In this document: positions 1 through 9,112 of the stretch, one piece after another
Layout: every line of letters begins with the position of its first letter
How positions within the stretch are numbered: the first letter of the stretch is position 1
From: an uncultured Clostridia bacterium
GTDB taxonomy: Bacteria > Bacillota > Clostridia > Saccharofermentanales > Saccharofermentanaceae
NCBI GenBank assembly: GCA_946537885.1
Contig: CAMNGC010000001.1
Span: 183,897-247,896, forward strand
DNA length: 64,000 bases
Reading direction: 5' to 3'
Made by a program: the position numbers and the translations under genes
Notes under the pieces: generated by a model
What the model was told of the DNA's origin: nothing
Seen by the model: the letters and a program-made list of their open reading frames with translations, nothing else
Database searches by the model: none

Positions 1-2
1 AT

Positions 3-806
3 GTCAGGATCCATGATACCGCCCTGACCGAGCTTAAGGTGATCATATCCGGAGGCGATCTCTTTGGCGGCGCAAGGCTTAATAATGTCGTCTATTTTCT
101 GAGAGAAAGAGGCAGCGAGGCCGTCATCTACCAGACTTACGGAACAGCTGAGACAATGTCTGTCGCCATATTCAGGCCGATCATTACCGATAGTGACAGG
201 CTTCTCGGAATACCCGTTCCCGGAGTTGCCGTCAAGATATGCGAGAGGGATACAATGGGTGAGATGCCTGTGGGCAAAAAGGGGGAGATCTGTGTTCTGA
301 CTCCCGCCAGGATCTCATCATATTATGAGAATGTCGATCTGGATCATAAGATGCTCCGTCATCAGCCGGACGGTCGCGTCTGGGTTCTGACAGGCGATAT
401 CGGTCACATAGATGAACGAGGAATGATCTATTTTGACGGCAATTCCAAACGGTCTATCGAAAGGCACGGTACCCTGATCTATCCGCAGGTCATCGAATCA
501 GAGATCAAGAATGTATACGGCGTTACGGATGTATGTGTGGTCCCGGTTGCCAAAAAAGACGGCACCTGCGATCTTATTGCGGTGGTAGAGCCCATATCGG
601 ATTATCTTTTCAACAACGAGAGGCTGCGCAATCTCAAGAGCAGTATTGAACTTGAGTGTTCCCTGGTACTGTCGCCGCCTATGATCCCGGATGATGTGGA
701 GTTCCGGGCCTATATTCCCAAAGGGGCATATGGAAGACCAAATTACGCCGAGATCGCCGAGAGTGTGGCGCAGAATCGTCTCAATACGGAAGAAAGCCGC
801 GATTGA
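3..806 (+). CDS. Adenylate-forming enzyme (acyl-CoA synthetase-like), 3' part
   Basis: The reading frame is open from the left edge, so the N-terminal half is missing; 267 residues remain. What is seen is the second half of an ANL-superfamily fold: an ISGG strand, the YGTAE motif, the TGDIG motif with its ribose-binding Asp, a hinge (GNSKRSIERHG) and the mobile C-terminal subdomain. Family members activate a carboxylate with ATP to an acyl-adenylate and pass it to CoA or a carrier-protein thiol; the substrate cannot be read from this part. The usual catalytic Lys near the C-terminus (PKTxxGK) appears as IPKGAYGR, with Arg at the Lys place. Cytosolic. It is followed by a 62-base gap with a promoter-like element for the next gene, so it probably ends its own operon. 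Confidence 0.8.
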   Translation, partial: VRIHDTALTELKVIISGGDLFGGARLNNVVYFLRERGSEAVIYQTYGTAETMSVAIFRPIITDSDRLLGIPVPGVAVKICERDTMGEMPVGKKGEICVLTPARISSYYENVDLDHKMLRHQPDGRVWVLTGDIGHIDERGMIYFDGNSKRSIERHGTLIYPQVIESEIKNVYGVTDVCVVPVAKKDGTCDLIAVVEPISDYLFNNERLRNLKSSIELECSLVLSPPMIPDDVEFRAYIPKGAYGRPNYAEIAESVAQNRLNTEESRD

Positions 807-829
807 CGCGTCATTATTTATATCAATTG

Positions 830-838
830 TGATATTAT
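830..838 (+). promoter_or_regulatory. Extended -10 promoter element before the DUF885 gene
   Basis: TGA followed by TATTAT gives an extended -10 (TGnTATTAT) 30 bases before the ATG at 869. There is no good -35 at 17 bases (GTCATT at 810-815). The same TGTGATATTAT string recurs in front of rpmB at 15588-15598. The ribosome site GGAGG sits at 857-861. Confidence 0.5.
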
Positions 839-868
839 TACTGATGGAATAAAAATGGAGGTAGTACC

Positions 869-2884
869 ATGAACAGAAGACTAAAGCAGTTTATAGCACT
901 TGCTTTGAGTGCAGGAATGCTTCTCGGTGCCGTGTCCTGTGCGTCCAAAAAGGATGACAGAGAGCGATCCGAAGGCACGCAGACCCTTCCTACGCCTTAT
1001 CAGGCTACTGAGGCGACAGCAGAGACAAGCGAGGCCACAACGACCACGACGACCGATGCAAGCGATTCAACGGACACCACGGACACCACGGATACTACAG
1101 ATACGCAGCCGACCGATGTCAACCAGAATCCGGGCGATCAGGTGCAGATAGACTCATCACTGACATATCCGGACCATATTGCTACATATGACGAGATCCA
1201 TCCCGGATTTGAACCCGGCGATATTACAGGACAGGAAGCATCCGATCTCTTAGACGAGATCGAGACAAAGGTTATTAATCACAGTGTCTCCAACTACTAT
1301 GATGCGGTGCTTCTTTTCGAGCATCCGGAGAATTACGGAATTACGATCGATGAAGTATCCTGGGGTTCTGCGATCCCTGACCGCGATGAGGAAACAGCCT
1401 TTACCAATGAGATACTTGAAGATCTTAAGACCATTGATTACGAGAGTCTTGATTTCCAGGACAGAACCTTCTATGACAAGCTCTTGTATGATATGGAAAT
1501 GTCTGCATATGGTTTGCAGTACACGGCTTTTGATTATTACGAGTCGGCATTGAACCCTCTGACAAGCGCCCAGAACGACATAATGTTCCTGTTGACGGTC
1601 CTTGATTTTAAGACAGTCGAGGATGCCGAGAATTATATTACTCTGGTTCAGGATCTGGACAGATATTTCGATGAGATATGCGATTACGAGGAGGAGAGAG
1701 CTTCACTGGGATTCGCGATGCCTGCGGATACGTATGAAGCGATCGCGGTTACTTTCGATGATCTGGTTGCACAGACTGACAACTGCTTCCTATATGATAC
1801 TTTCGAAGAAAGGCTGAATGGTATTGACGGTATTACCGATGACCAGAAGGCTGAGCTTATTGCTGCTCACGAGACGGCAATGAGAGATTATTTCTTCGCG
1901 CAGATGCAGGAATGTGCTGACAGGATGAGAGCTCTTAAGAGCTATAATGCAGAGCCTCACAGCCTGCATGACTATCCCGGCGGAGATGCTTATTACGCAT
2001 TTGAGGTCGCTAGTCTGTCTAATTCAAACATCTCGCCTGAGCAGGCTCTTCAGGATGCAAGTGATGCCCTGACAGCTAATATGGCTGCAACTATGACTTT
2101 GGGTTCGCAGGTCGACATCAGCGAGTATTCTGATCCGCCCTATTCAATGGGTGATATGAGGCAGAATCTTGATTATCTTTATGAGAAGATCGCAGATGAT
2201 TTCCCGGCGCTTCATGAGCACAGCTATTTTACCATGGATGTGCCTGAAGAATTTGAGGACAGTTTCTCGCCTGCGGCATTCCTGGGTTACCACCTTGATA
2301 ATTACGATTCCAATATGATCATCACTAATAACTCCGGTGTAGATAATACTTTCGGTATTACATGTGCTCATGAGGGCTATCCCGGACACATGTTTGAATC
2401 CGTCTATCACAGAACGGTTGATGAGCATCCCTATATGTATCTGGCTGATTCCACCGGTTATGCCGAGGGATGGGCTACATATGTTGAGGGCTATGCTCAC
2501 AAATATTTCGGTACTGATGATGTAACAAGGCAACTCCTTCAGATTGATGACGAGTTCAATCTTTATATCGGAGCCATTGCGGATCTGGGGATCAACTTCG
2601 AGGGTTGGACTCTTGATGAGCTGGCTGCCGAGCTCAGTACCCTTCTCGGCTACAACATTGCCCCCAGCGGATTTGAATATATCTACAATCTCCTTATCAG
2701 CGACCCATGCTACTATGTTAAGTACGGAATCGGCTATATGCAGACATGCGCCGTTATCGATAAGCTGCACCAGGATTTCCCTGATGCGACGGATCTGGAG
2801 ATCCACACTGCGTATCTTGACGCTCAGGAAGGTACATTTGAGCAGATCTATGCGAACGCCCATCAGCTGCTTTCGGAAGGTTAA
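869..2884 (+). CDS. DUF885-family lipoprotein, probable metallopeptidase
   Basis: 671 residues. The N-terminus is a lipoprotein signal (hydrophobic run ending in AVSC, Cys25), followed by a Thr/Asp/Glu-rich linker to about residue 90, coded partly by short ACxGAx repeats. The rest matches DUF885 (M1-like gluzincin fold): HEGYPGH at residues 501-507 and YAEGWATYVE about 35 residues later supply the zinc-binding and catalytic His/Glu set. It is expected to be tethered on the outer face of the membrane, where it would cleave peptides; the substrate is unknown. The start is fixed by GGAGG 7 bases ahead of the ATG and by the signal peptide. It is a single gene closed by a strong terminator at 2910-2947. 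Confidence 0.85.
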   Translation: MNRRLKQFIALALSAGMLLGAVSCASKKDDRERSEGTQTLPTPYQATEATAETSEATTTTTTDASDSTDTTDTTDTTDTQPTDVNQNPGDQVQIDSSLTYPDHIATYDEIHPGFEPGDITGQEASDLLDEIETKVINHSVSNYYDAVLLFEHPENYGITIDEVSWGSAIPDRDEETAFTNEILEDLKTIDYESLDFQDRTFYDKLLYDMEMSAYGLQYTAFDYYESALNPLTSAQNDIMFLLTVLDFKTVEDAENYITLVQDLDRYFDEICDYEEERASLGFAMPADTYEAIAVTFDDLVAQTDNCFLYDTFEERLNGIDGITDDQKAELIAAHETAMRDYFFAQMQECADRMRALKSYNAEPHSLHDYPGGDAYYAFEVASLSNSNISPEQALQDASDALTANMAATMTLGSQVDISEYSDPPYSMGDMRQNLDYLYEKIADDFPALHEHSYFTMDVPEEFEDSFSPAAFLGYHLDNYDSNMIITNNSGVDNTFGITCAHEGYPGHMFESVYHRTVDEHPYMYLADSTGYAEGWATYVEGYAHKYFGTDDVTRQLLQIDDEFNLYIGAIADLGINFEGWTLDELAAELSTLLGYNIAPSGFEYIYNLLISDPCYYVKYGIGYMQTCAVIDKLHQDFPDATDLEIHTAYLDAQEGTFEQIYANAHQLLSEG

Positions 2885-2909
2885 AAGTACATAAAAGCGC
2901 ATATTTAGG

Positions 2910-2947
2910 GAGGCTTTCTGCCACTATCGGCGGAGAGCCTCTTTTTT
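2910..2947 (+). terminator. Intrinsic terminator after the DUF885 gene
   Basis: A 13-bp stem (GAGGCTTTCTGCC with GGCGGAGAGCCTC, two G-U pairs) with loop ACTATC is followed by six T. Confidence 0.9.
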
Positions 2948-2983
2948 GAATGTAGAAAGTTTCGAAAAGTCTGTAAAATACAT

Positions 2984-3010
2984 TTGTCAAATTTATTGTT
3001 GTGCTATAAT
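2984..3010 (+). promoter_or_regulatory. Promoter for the PP2C-like/LysM protein
   Basis: TTGTCA and a perfect TATAAT are separated by 15 bases (a little short). The ATG at 3043 lies 32 bases downstream. Confidence 0.6.
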
Positions 3011-3042
3011 TAACAGTGAATATAAATATGGAGGATTGTTTG

Positions 3043-6000
3043 ATGGCAACCTTAACACGACTGGCGAGCACATTGACAGCGAAATATTTTCCATCACAGA
3101 CGTTAACTGATGCTTTCTATATAGATGGCCGACTTTTCGGTAAAAGGGAAACAAGGCAGGCTGATATTACTATAGATAAAGAGGAGAGAGGTTTCTTCTT
3201 CTCGGTCTTTGCACATCCGAGGATCCCGGAGTATGAGCCCGGCATGATGCCTCCTTATGAGCCTGAATTAAGACATACCATCAATGAAGTTAAATTCGGT
3301 CGTAAAGAGATCGACAGCATGATCGAGGGCTTCCTTACTACAGCCGTGGATGTTACGGGCAAGATGAAGCTTGCCGACAGTGACAGCCGCAGCCCCTATT
3401 TTGCAGGTATCATCGTAAGGGACGCAGAAGCTTTTGCAGTAACGATCGGCAACGGTCTGGCATTTCTCTACAGAGATGATACTCTCTTCCCGCTGACAGA
3501 TGCCGGCATACCCATGGAGCCCATTGACGCTAATGGTGACAGAGTAGGGGATTTCCTTTATTATTGTTCATCCAAGACAGCAAATGCGCTGTGGTCCAAC
3601 TTCTTTACATTATCTCCCGATGACTGCATCATCCTTTGTAACAAAGAGATATATGATGCATTAGGTCAGCGTGAGATCTTAAGGATCCTGAATGATGCCG
3701 AAGATCAGTGCGACGCTGCAGGCGTGATCATTACTCAGGCTTCCGCCAGAATGCCGGGGGTACCAATGCAGTTCTCTATCTCCTTCGTTGAGAGTGTTAC
3801 AAGCGACGAGAAGCGAGGCCTTTTCGGTTTCCGTAAGAAGAACAAGGAAGAAGATACGTCGGATATGAGCGTTAAGTCTACTCTTGACGGTGGTGTGGTA
3901 GGTGCAGCTGCTTCTGCGGCGGCCGATGCCGGCTTTACCGGTGGCCTTGCCATGACTGATGCCGAAGATATAAACGGAACAGCATCCCTGCTCTTCGGTG
4001 ACAATGCCAAGGGGCCCGCGGCACCTGTTGCGAACCAGCAGGCATCCGCTGATAAGGGCTTTGAGGTAGGTGATATCAATTCCGATAAGGCAGTTAATCT
4101 GGATTTTCCGGAGACAAAAGGTACTGTCGAGGAGATAAGCGCCGAGGACATGATGAAGAGTCTCTTTGGAGCAGGCGCAGCCGGTGCGGCAACTGCTGCC
4201 ACAGCAGCCGCGGCAAGTGCAGCCGGGCAGGGGACAGCAGCAGCTACGGCAGTAGAGACTTCTGTATCTGCTCCTTCGGAGGGAAGTCCGTTTGTGTCTG
4301 CATTTAATCCTTTCGATATGGCAGAGCAGCCTTCACAGCAGCCTGAGATGAAGACTGTTTCAGAGACTGCTTTTGAGATCCCGGCGGAAGATGATTCTCA
4401 GATGACAAAACCCGTCGAGAGACTGGATTCCGAGTTCCTTCAGTCCCTGCAGAAGAATAATTCCATCAAGAAGGATGGCATTATAGAAGCTGCCATCAAG
4501 GAGATGGGCGGTGACCTTGACGGAAATAAGAACGAAGAGATCAAAGGTGAGCCGATGGAGCAGGCTTTTGTAATGCCTGAACCGGAGCCGGCCGCTACAG
4601 AGACTTCGGCTCCCGTTGTCGAGAACGAGGAAGAGAAGAAGGCTGAACCTGAGATCCCTTCCATGTCCGAAAGCGGCGAGCTGGTATTTACGGAAGCATC
4701 CGTATCTACGGAATTCGGCGGTATGGTAACGCCTTCGGCAGAAGAGGAGTTTAATCCCTATAGTGTCGGAAGCGGCGAAGAAATGCAAAATGCGGCTCCG
4801 CTTGTTTTCGGTGATGACGGCACAGCTCCCGCCCCCGATTTCACGGCTCCTGCCGATGACGGCATTGATGTTCCCGAGTACCGTTTCAACGCAGAGAAAC
4901 CCGTATTGACGGACGATGACAAACTGCCGGTTGATTTCCCTGCAGATATCAAGCCTGAAGATACTAAGACCCCTTCTTCAGCTGCCGCTGCAGTAACTGC
5001 TGCTGCAAGCGCGGGGGTCGCATCAGCTTCAAAGGCTGTCGATGTTCAGGCAGATGACGGATTCAGCCTGCCTTTTGCCAATCAGGTTGAGACTATTCCT
5101 GAAGAGAAGCCGGTAACTCCGGTCGAGAGTGATATTCCGGATATGCCTCTTTATAATGCCAACAGCTATGATACACCGGTTGCCGCAGTAAGCTCCGAGC
5201 AGCCTGTGAATAGTAACCCCGAGGATGTTTATACATACGGTCAGTACCGGGAGAATGAGAATATGGCAGATGATTCTTCTTATCAGTCCTTTGGCTCGGA
5301 AGGTAACAATTACAGTGACTTCAGTAACAATGGCGCCGATGCCTACGGTTACCATAACGAAGATATCAACTATGGACAGGCAGGCACTGAGCCTGTTGGT
5401 CCGGGAGATGATATAAGCTACGGAGAAGCATATAACGACAATGATTATCAGGCCGGTGGATATGCGGCTCCTGACGGATATACTGATCCGGGATATTCAC
5501 AAGCTGCGGCAGAAGGTTACACAGATTTTGCTTCCGGGAATTCTTATGGTGATTATGGTACAGATGCCTATGACAGCAATTCCGCCGCTTATGGCAACAC
5601 TGATTCTGCGAGTGCCGGCGGCGATGATTGGATCAACGGTATTCTTGGGCTTGACGGTACAGACAGCGGATATGCTGCGACGACAGCGGGAGCTACGGCT
5701 GCTGCGGCAAGCGCAGGATATGCAGCTGCAGGCGGAGCTTCGGCAAGGCCCTCGTCATCTCGCCCCGGTGGTCCCGGAAGGTCCAATGCTCAGAGAAGAC
5801 CCGGCGCAGCCGGAAACGGTAACGGCGGTAGAGGCGGCCACGGCAAGAAGAGGAAATTCCCTAAGCTTAACCGCAACGGATATATCTTCCTGGCGTTCGT
5901 TCTGATCATGCTCATCTGCTTTATCATACTTATCGCGGTAATAGCTAAGGCTTGCTCTAAGGATGAGGAACCCGCAGATACAGAGCCCACGACAACACCT

Positions 6001-6561
6001 GTTGAGGTTATCCAGACAGAAACTCCTATAGTAGCTGAGCCTACACCTTCACAGAATAGCCAGACAGGTCTTGAGCCAATAGGAATCTTCTATTTCAGCG
6101 ATGATATCGGATATAAGTGCTGGTGGGATCTCTTTAATAAGGTATATGACATCCAGTTGCTCTCCGAGTCTGATGAGCATGTACAGACCATTATTGATTA
6201 CAATAATTATTACTGCGCACAGCAGGGCATCAGTACGACCATCCCGGCAGGTTATAAGCCTGCTGCAGGAGATCAGATCATCCTGCCTCCCAGTGAAGTT
6301 ATAGCAGGTACGGTTGCTATTCCGGATACAGCTTCAGCGACACAGAATGCAGGTAATGCTACTGTCAACGGAACTATCGGTGTTGTTGACGGTTCTGCTA
6401 CGACAGAGGCTGCCCAGGCCGGAACAGCTACAACTGATCCTGCCCAAGCCGGTACTGCGGCAACTGATCCCGCGGCACAGGCTCAGCAGACGACTGCCAA
6501 TACGGATGCGGCAGCTCAGGCAGCAGCTCCTGCGGATCAGCAAGCCGCTCCTGCAGCCTGA
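3043..6561 (+). CDS. Membrane protein: degenerate PP2C-like domain, long disordered linker, one TM helix, LysM-like domain
   Basis: 1172 residues. The start is the ATG at 3043, 8 bases after GGAGG; an in-frame GTG at 3016 lies upstream but has no ribosome site. Residues 1-252 resemble a PP2C-type Ser/Thr phosphatase by pattern (TIGNGLAFLYRDD for the GDSR strand, LSPDDCIILCNKEIYD for the LCSDGL segment), but the metal-binding Asp residues are absent, so it is probably a pseudophosphatase. Residues about 255-940 are low complexity, rich in Ala, Glu, Pro, then Tyr/Gly/Asn/Asp. A TM helix (947-969) follows a basic patch (GKKRKFPKLNR), giving N-in topology. Residues about 1010-1090 look like a LysM peptidoglycan-binding module (CWWDLF, IIDYNNYY, GDQIILP), then an Ala/Gln/Thr-rich tail with AQAGTAATDP-type repeats. 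Inferred role: a link between cell-wall state and a cytosolic partner. No homologue was searched. Confidence 0.75.
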   Translation: MATLTRLASTLTAKYFPSQTLTDAFYIDGRLFGKRETRQADITIDKEERGFFFSVFAHPRIPEYEPGMMPPYEPELRHTINEVKFGRKEIDSMIEGFLTTAVDVTGKMKLADSDSRSPYFAGIIVRDAEAFAVTIGNGLAFLYRDDTLFPLTDAGIPMEPIDANGDRVGDFLYYCSSKTANALWSNFFTLSPDDCIILCNKEIYDALGQREILRILNDAEDQCDAAGVIITQASARMPGVPMQFSISFVESVTSDEKRGLFGFRKKNKEEDTSDMSVKSTLDGGVVGAAASAAADAGFTGGLAMTDAEDINGTASLLFGDNAKGPAAPVANQQASADKGFEVGDINSDKAVNLDFPETKGTVEEISAEDMMKSLFGAGAAGAATAATAAAASAAGQGTAAATAVETSVSAPSEGSPFVSAFNPFDMAEQPSQQPEMKTVSETAFEIPAEDDSQMTKPVERLDSEFLQSLQKNNSIKKDGIIEAAIKEMGGDLDGNKNEEIKGEPMEQAFVMPEPEPAATETSAPVVENEEEKKAEPEIPSMSESGELVFTEASVSTEFGGMVTPSAEEEFNPYSVGSGEEMQNAAPLVFGDDGTAPAPDFTAPADDGIDVPEYRFNAEKPVLTDDDKLPVDFPADIKPEDTKTPSSAAAAVTAAASAGVASASKAVDVQADDGFSLPFANQVETIPEEKPVTPVESDIPDMPLYNANSYDTPVAAVSSEQPVNSNPEDVYTYGQYRENENMADDSSYQSFGSEGNNYSDFSNNGADAYGYHNEDINYGQAGTEPVGPGDDISYGEAYNDNDYQAGGYAAPDGYTDPGYSQAAAEGYTDFASGNSYGDYGTDAYDSNSAAYGNTDSASAGGDDWINGILGLDGTDSGYAATTAGATAAAASAGYAAAGGASARPSSSRPGGPGRSNAQRRPGAAGNGNGGRGGHGKKRKFPKLNRNGYIFLAFVLIMLICFIILIAVIAKACSKDEEPADTEPTTTPVEVIQTETPIVAEPTPSQNSQTGLEPIGIFYFSDDIGYKCWWDLFNKVYDIQLLSESDEHVQTIIDYNNYYCAQQGISTTIPAGYKPAAGDQIILPPSEVIAGTVAIPDTASATQNAGNATVNGTIGVVDGSATTEAAQAGTATTDPAQAGTAATDPAAQAQQTTANTDAAAQAAAPADQQAAPAA

Positions 6562-6596
6562 TAAGAGGACGTCTGCATAAATAAATGATCGATCCG

Positions 6597-6623
6597 GAGG
6601 CGTCGCATAGCGGCGCCTCTTTT
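6597..6623 (+). terminator. Intrinsic terminator between the LysM protein and the GH32 gene
   Basis: A 10-bp stem (GAGGCGTCGC with GCGGCGCCTC, one G-U pair) has a three-base loop and ends in TTTT. It overlaps nothing coding and lies 21 bases before the next ATG. Confidence 0.8.
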
Positions 6624-6643
6624 GGAGGAAAGGCGATTTCAAA

Positions 6644-7729
6644 ATGAGATATCATTTTAAGAATAAGCAAGGATGGATGAATGATCCCAACGGTCTGGTC
6701 TTTTTTAAGGGGAAGTATCATGCCTTTTTTCAACATTATCCCTACGCTCCCAGATGGGGGCAGATGCACTGGGGGCACGCTGTCAGCAGGGATCTGATCA
6801 ACTGGGAAGAATTAGATATCGCCTTATACCCGGATATGCCTTATGAGAACGACGGAGGTTGTTTCTCGGGATCGGCAATCGTCAAGGACGGCAGGCTCTA
6901 TCTTTTCTATACATCAGTATCTCACGAGTTGGGGCAGACTCAGTCTGTGGCTTATTCCGACGATGGCATCAATTTTACAAAATATGAGGCTAATCCCGTG
7001 ATCAGGAGTTCGCCATTGGGCGATAAAGGGGCCTTTCGGGATCCGAAAGTATTCAAGTATAAAGATGAGTACCGTATGGTAGTAGGAGCCGGATCATATA
7101 CTATAGGGTCTGTCTTACTTTACCGATCTGTTGATCTGATCCACTGGGAATATTTAGGTGAATTGATCACTGACGGGAGATTTGGCGGATGCATTGAGTG
7201 CCCGGACTTGTTCCCGTTGGAAGATAAATATGTGCTGATGTTCTCATCTATGAAGTCTTTGCCTCACAGGGTTTGCTTTGCGACGGGTTCTTTTGACGGG
7301 ACAAGCTTTATTCCCGATAATGAGGAAGAGCCTTATTTCGCTCTTGAGACAGGACCGGATTTCTATGCGCCCCAGACCTTTAGCGACAAAAGCGGAAGAA
7401 GGATCCTTATTGCCTGGATGTACAACTGGTCAAGACGAGTAGGAGCAGGCCAGACTCAGGTGGGTGCATTTACCATACCCAGAGAGCTTGAATTTGATCT
7501 CGACGGTAATCTGGTGATGCTGCCTTGTGCCGAGGCGATGCGTTATGCCATAAAGGAAAGCCGCTTTGTGTCCTATGAGAAGGGGCTTCTGAGGGTCAGA
7601 TTTGAGGGAAAGACCATTCTGGAACGCCCCTATGCCGAAGAACCCGAGCTGATGGTGCTGGAGGATGTGGGAGTAGTCGAGCTCTTCATAAACGGCGGCC
7701 GGGAGAACATCACCTGCTATATCTGCTGA
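6644..7729 (+). CDS. Glycoside hydrolase family 32 beta-fructosidase (sucrose/sucrose-6-phosphate hydrolase type)
   Basis: 361 residues, no signal peptide, so cytosolic. All three GH32 catalytic motifs are present: WMNDPNG with the Asp14 nucleophile, FRDP with Asp133 that stabilises the transition state, and ECP with Glu185 as acid/base. The five-bladed propeller is full length, but the C-terminal beta-sandwich is shortened to about 50 residues that still contain a VVELFINGG strand; typical family members have 450-500 residues. It would cut beta-fructosidic bonds in sucrose, sucrose-6-phosphate or fructo-oligosaccharides. GGAGGAAAGG precedes the ATG. No sugar transporter or PTS gene is adjacent, so the exact substrate is open. 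The next gene starts 9 bases after the stop. Confidence 0.9.
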   Translation: MRYHFKNKQGWMNDPNGLVFFKGKYHAFFQHYPYAPRWGQMHWGHAVSRDLINWEELDIALYPDMPYENDGGCFSGSAIVKDGRLYLFYTSVSHELGQTQSVAYSDDGINFTKYEANPVIRSSPLGDKGAFRDPKVFKYKDEYRMVVGAGSYTIGSVLLYRSVDLIHWEYLGELITDGRFGGCIECPDLFPLEDKYVLMFSSMKSLPHRVCFATGSFDGTSFIPDNEEEPYFALETGPDFYAPQTFSDKSGRRILIAWMYNWSRRVGAGQTQVGAFTIPRELEFDLDGNLVMLPCAEAMRYAIKESRFVSYEKGLLRVRFEGKTILERPYAEEPELMVLEDVGVVELFINGGRENITCYIC

Positions 7730-7738
7730 GGGCAATAT

Positions 7739-8341
7739 ATGGAACAGGATCTGAAGGATAGAGTGATATTTAATCGTTACGGGCTGATAATCTTTAACAA
7801 ACTGCCCGGAGAAGATAGTGAGAAGCTGCCTGAACTGCTTGGTGATGACCTTCGGGTTTTATCAAGACTCGATAAACCTGTAGCCGGGCTCATCCCTTTG
7901 ATCAAGCCCGGGATCGACGGTGAAGACTTTATTTTCGAAAAGATCTATACTGCAGTCGTAAGCGGCGATCCGGGGGACAAAGGCAGATTTGAAGATCTGA
8001 TCTTCCACGACAGGCGCAATAACAAGACCTTTGTGGTCAAGGGTATGCGTAAGGGCGTAAAAGAAGCAGTTCTAAGCTTTGAGCGCCTTGCTTACGATAG
8101 AGAAAATGACTTGTCACTTGTGAGGATCAGGCTTGAGACCGGCAGGACTCATCAGATAAGGATTCAGTTTGCTTCCAGAAAGATGCCGCTTGCAGGAGAC
8201 GGCAAGTACGGAAGCAGAGTAAAACTGCCATTTGTAAGTTTGATGGCCTCGGAGATAAAAGTAATGGACAGAGATTACAAAGAGATAGCGACTGTAAGTG
8301 CGCCTTTGCCGAAGTCTTTTCCCTGGGATCTCTATTGCTGA
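7739..8341 (+). CDS. RluA-family RNA pseudouridine synthase, short form
   Basis: 200 residues without an N-terminal S4 domain. The catalytic Asp is in LSRLDKPVAG (Asp45), and the second signature RLETGRTHQIRIQFA and GDGKYG near the C-terminus are intact. The enzyme isomerises uridine in rRNA or tRNA; the target base cannot be told. It follows the GH32 gene by 9 bases with a weak GAGGG site, so it is probably read in the same transcript. Its last 10 bases overlap the end of the convergent AraC gene. Confidence 0.85.
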   Translation: MEQDLKDRVIFNRYGLIIFNKLPGEDSEKLPELLGDDLRVLSRLDKPVAGLIPLIKPGIDGEDFIFEKIYTAVVSGDPGDKGRFEDLIFHDRRNNKTFVVKGMRKGVKEAVLSFERLAYDRENDLSLVRIRLETGRTHQIRIQFASRKMPLAGDGKYGSRVKLPFVSLMASEIKVMDRDYKEIATVSAPLPKSFPWDLYC

Positions 8342-9090
8342 GGATCTTCTGACTTCATCCAGCTCTGATGATAGTAATTACGACGATACTCCTCGGGAGT
8401 CATGCCGGTGACCTTCCTGAACACCTGGATAAAGTGGCTTTGGGATGAGTATCCCAGATAGTTGGCGATATTGAGGCTGGATTCATCCAAGTGACGCAGC
8501 ATATTGCAGGCAGTCTGTATCTTCTGTTCACGGATATAGTGTCCCAGTGTTTGACCTGTTTCCTGCTTAAAGAGCTTCGAAAGATAACTGGCATTAAGTG
8601 ACAGAGCCTCGGCCACAGTCTCCACAGTCAGATTCTCCCTGATGTGGCTTCTGATATAGTCAATAGATTGCACTACATGCCTGGACACAGCTTTTTTCTT
8701 TGCTTCGTTCTTCATTCTCTCGCAGTAATCGCGGGAGATCTCATTACTTATGGCGTTGACCTCTTCTACAGTAGTTGCCTTGTCAATGCGTCTTATATAA
8801 ATGTCGCTTAAAGCGTAACTTACTGAGACATCCATACCTGCCTCTATACAGAAACGGCTTATGAGTGCAACGAGAACTATAGTGTGATATTTCCTGTTTG
8901 TAAGCTCGTTGTCTGACAGGACGCCGATCTTGCCGCCCGTAGGAACATTGGCGAGCATTTCTTCCAGCAAGGCGGTATTACCGGATGAGACCGCATCGTA
9001 AAAAGCGATCTCGCCGTCATACGAGGTCCTGTAGAAGGAAGCTTCACGCTCTGCAAGCAGTTGAGCCTGTAATTCTCTGTCTGTATCCAT
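8332..9090 (-). CDS. AraC-family transcription regulator
   Basis: 252 residues. The start is the ATG at 9090 because AGGAG (9097-9101) lies 6 bases ahead; an in-frame ATG at 9120 would overlap the upstream gene. The C-terminal 100 residues hold the two helix-turn-helix units of AraC/XylS proteins (SYLSKLFKQETGQTLGHYI and GYSSQSHFIQVFRKVTGMTP). The N-terminal 145 residues lack a cupin pattern and are helical; the segment LVALISRFCIEAGMDVSVSYALSD is of a type common beside clostridial AraC domains. The ligand and targets are unknown. It lies 22 bases downstream of the cyclophilin gene on the same strand. Confidence 0.85.
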   Translation of the reverse strand: MDTDRELQAQLLAEREASFYRTSYDGEIAFYDAVSSGNTALLEEMLANVPTGGKIGVLSDNELTNRKYHTIVLVALISRFCIEAGMDVSVSYALSDIYIRRIDKATTVEEVNAISNEISRDYCERMKNEAKKKAVSRHVVQSIDYIRSHIRENLTVETVAEALSLNASYLSKLFKQETGQTLGHYIREQKIQTACNMLRHLDESSLNIANYLGYSSQSHFIQVFRKVTGMTPEEYRRNYYHQSWMKSEDPQQ

Positions 9091-9112
9091 GATCGTCTCC
9101 TGCAGGTGCTGA

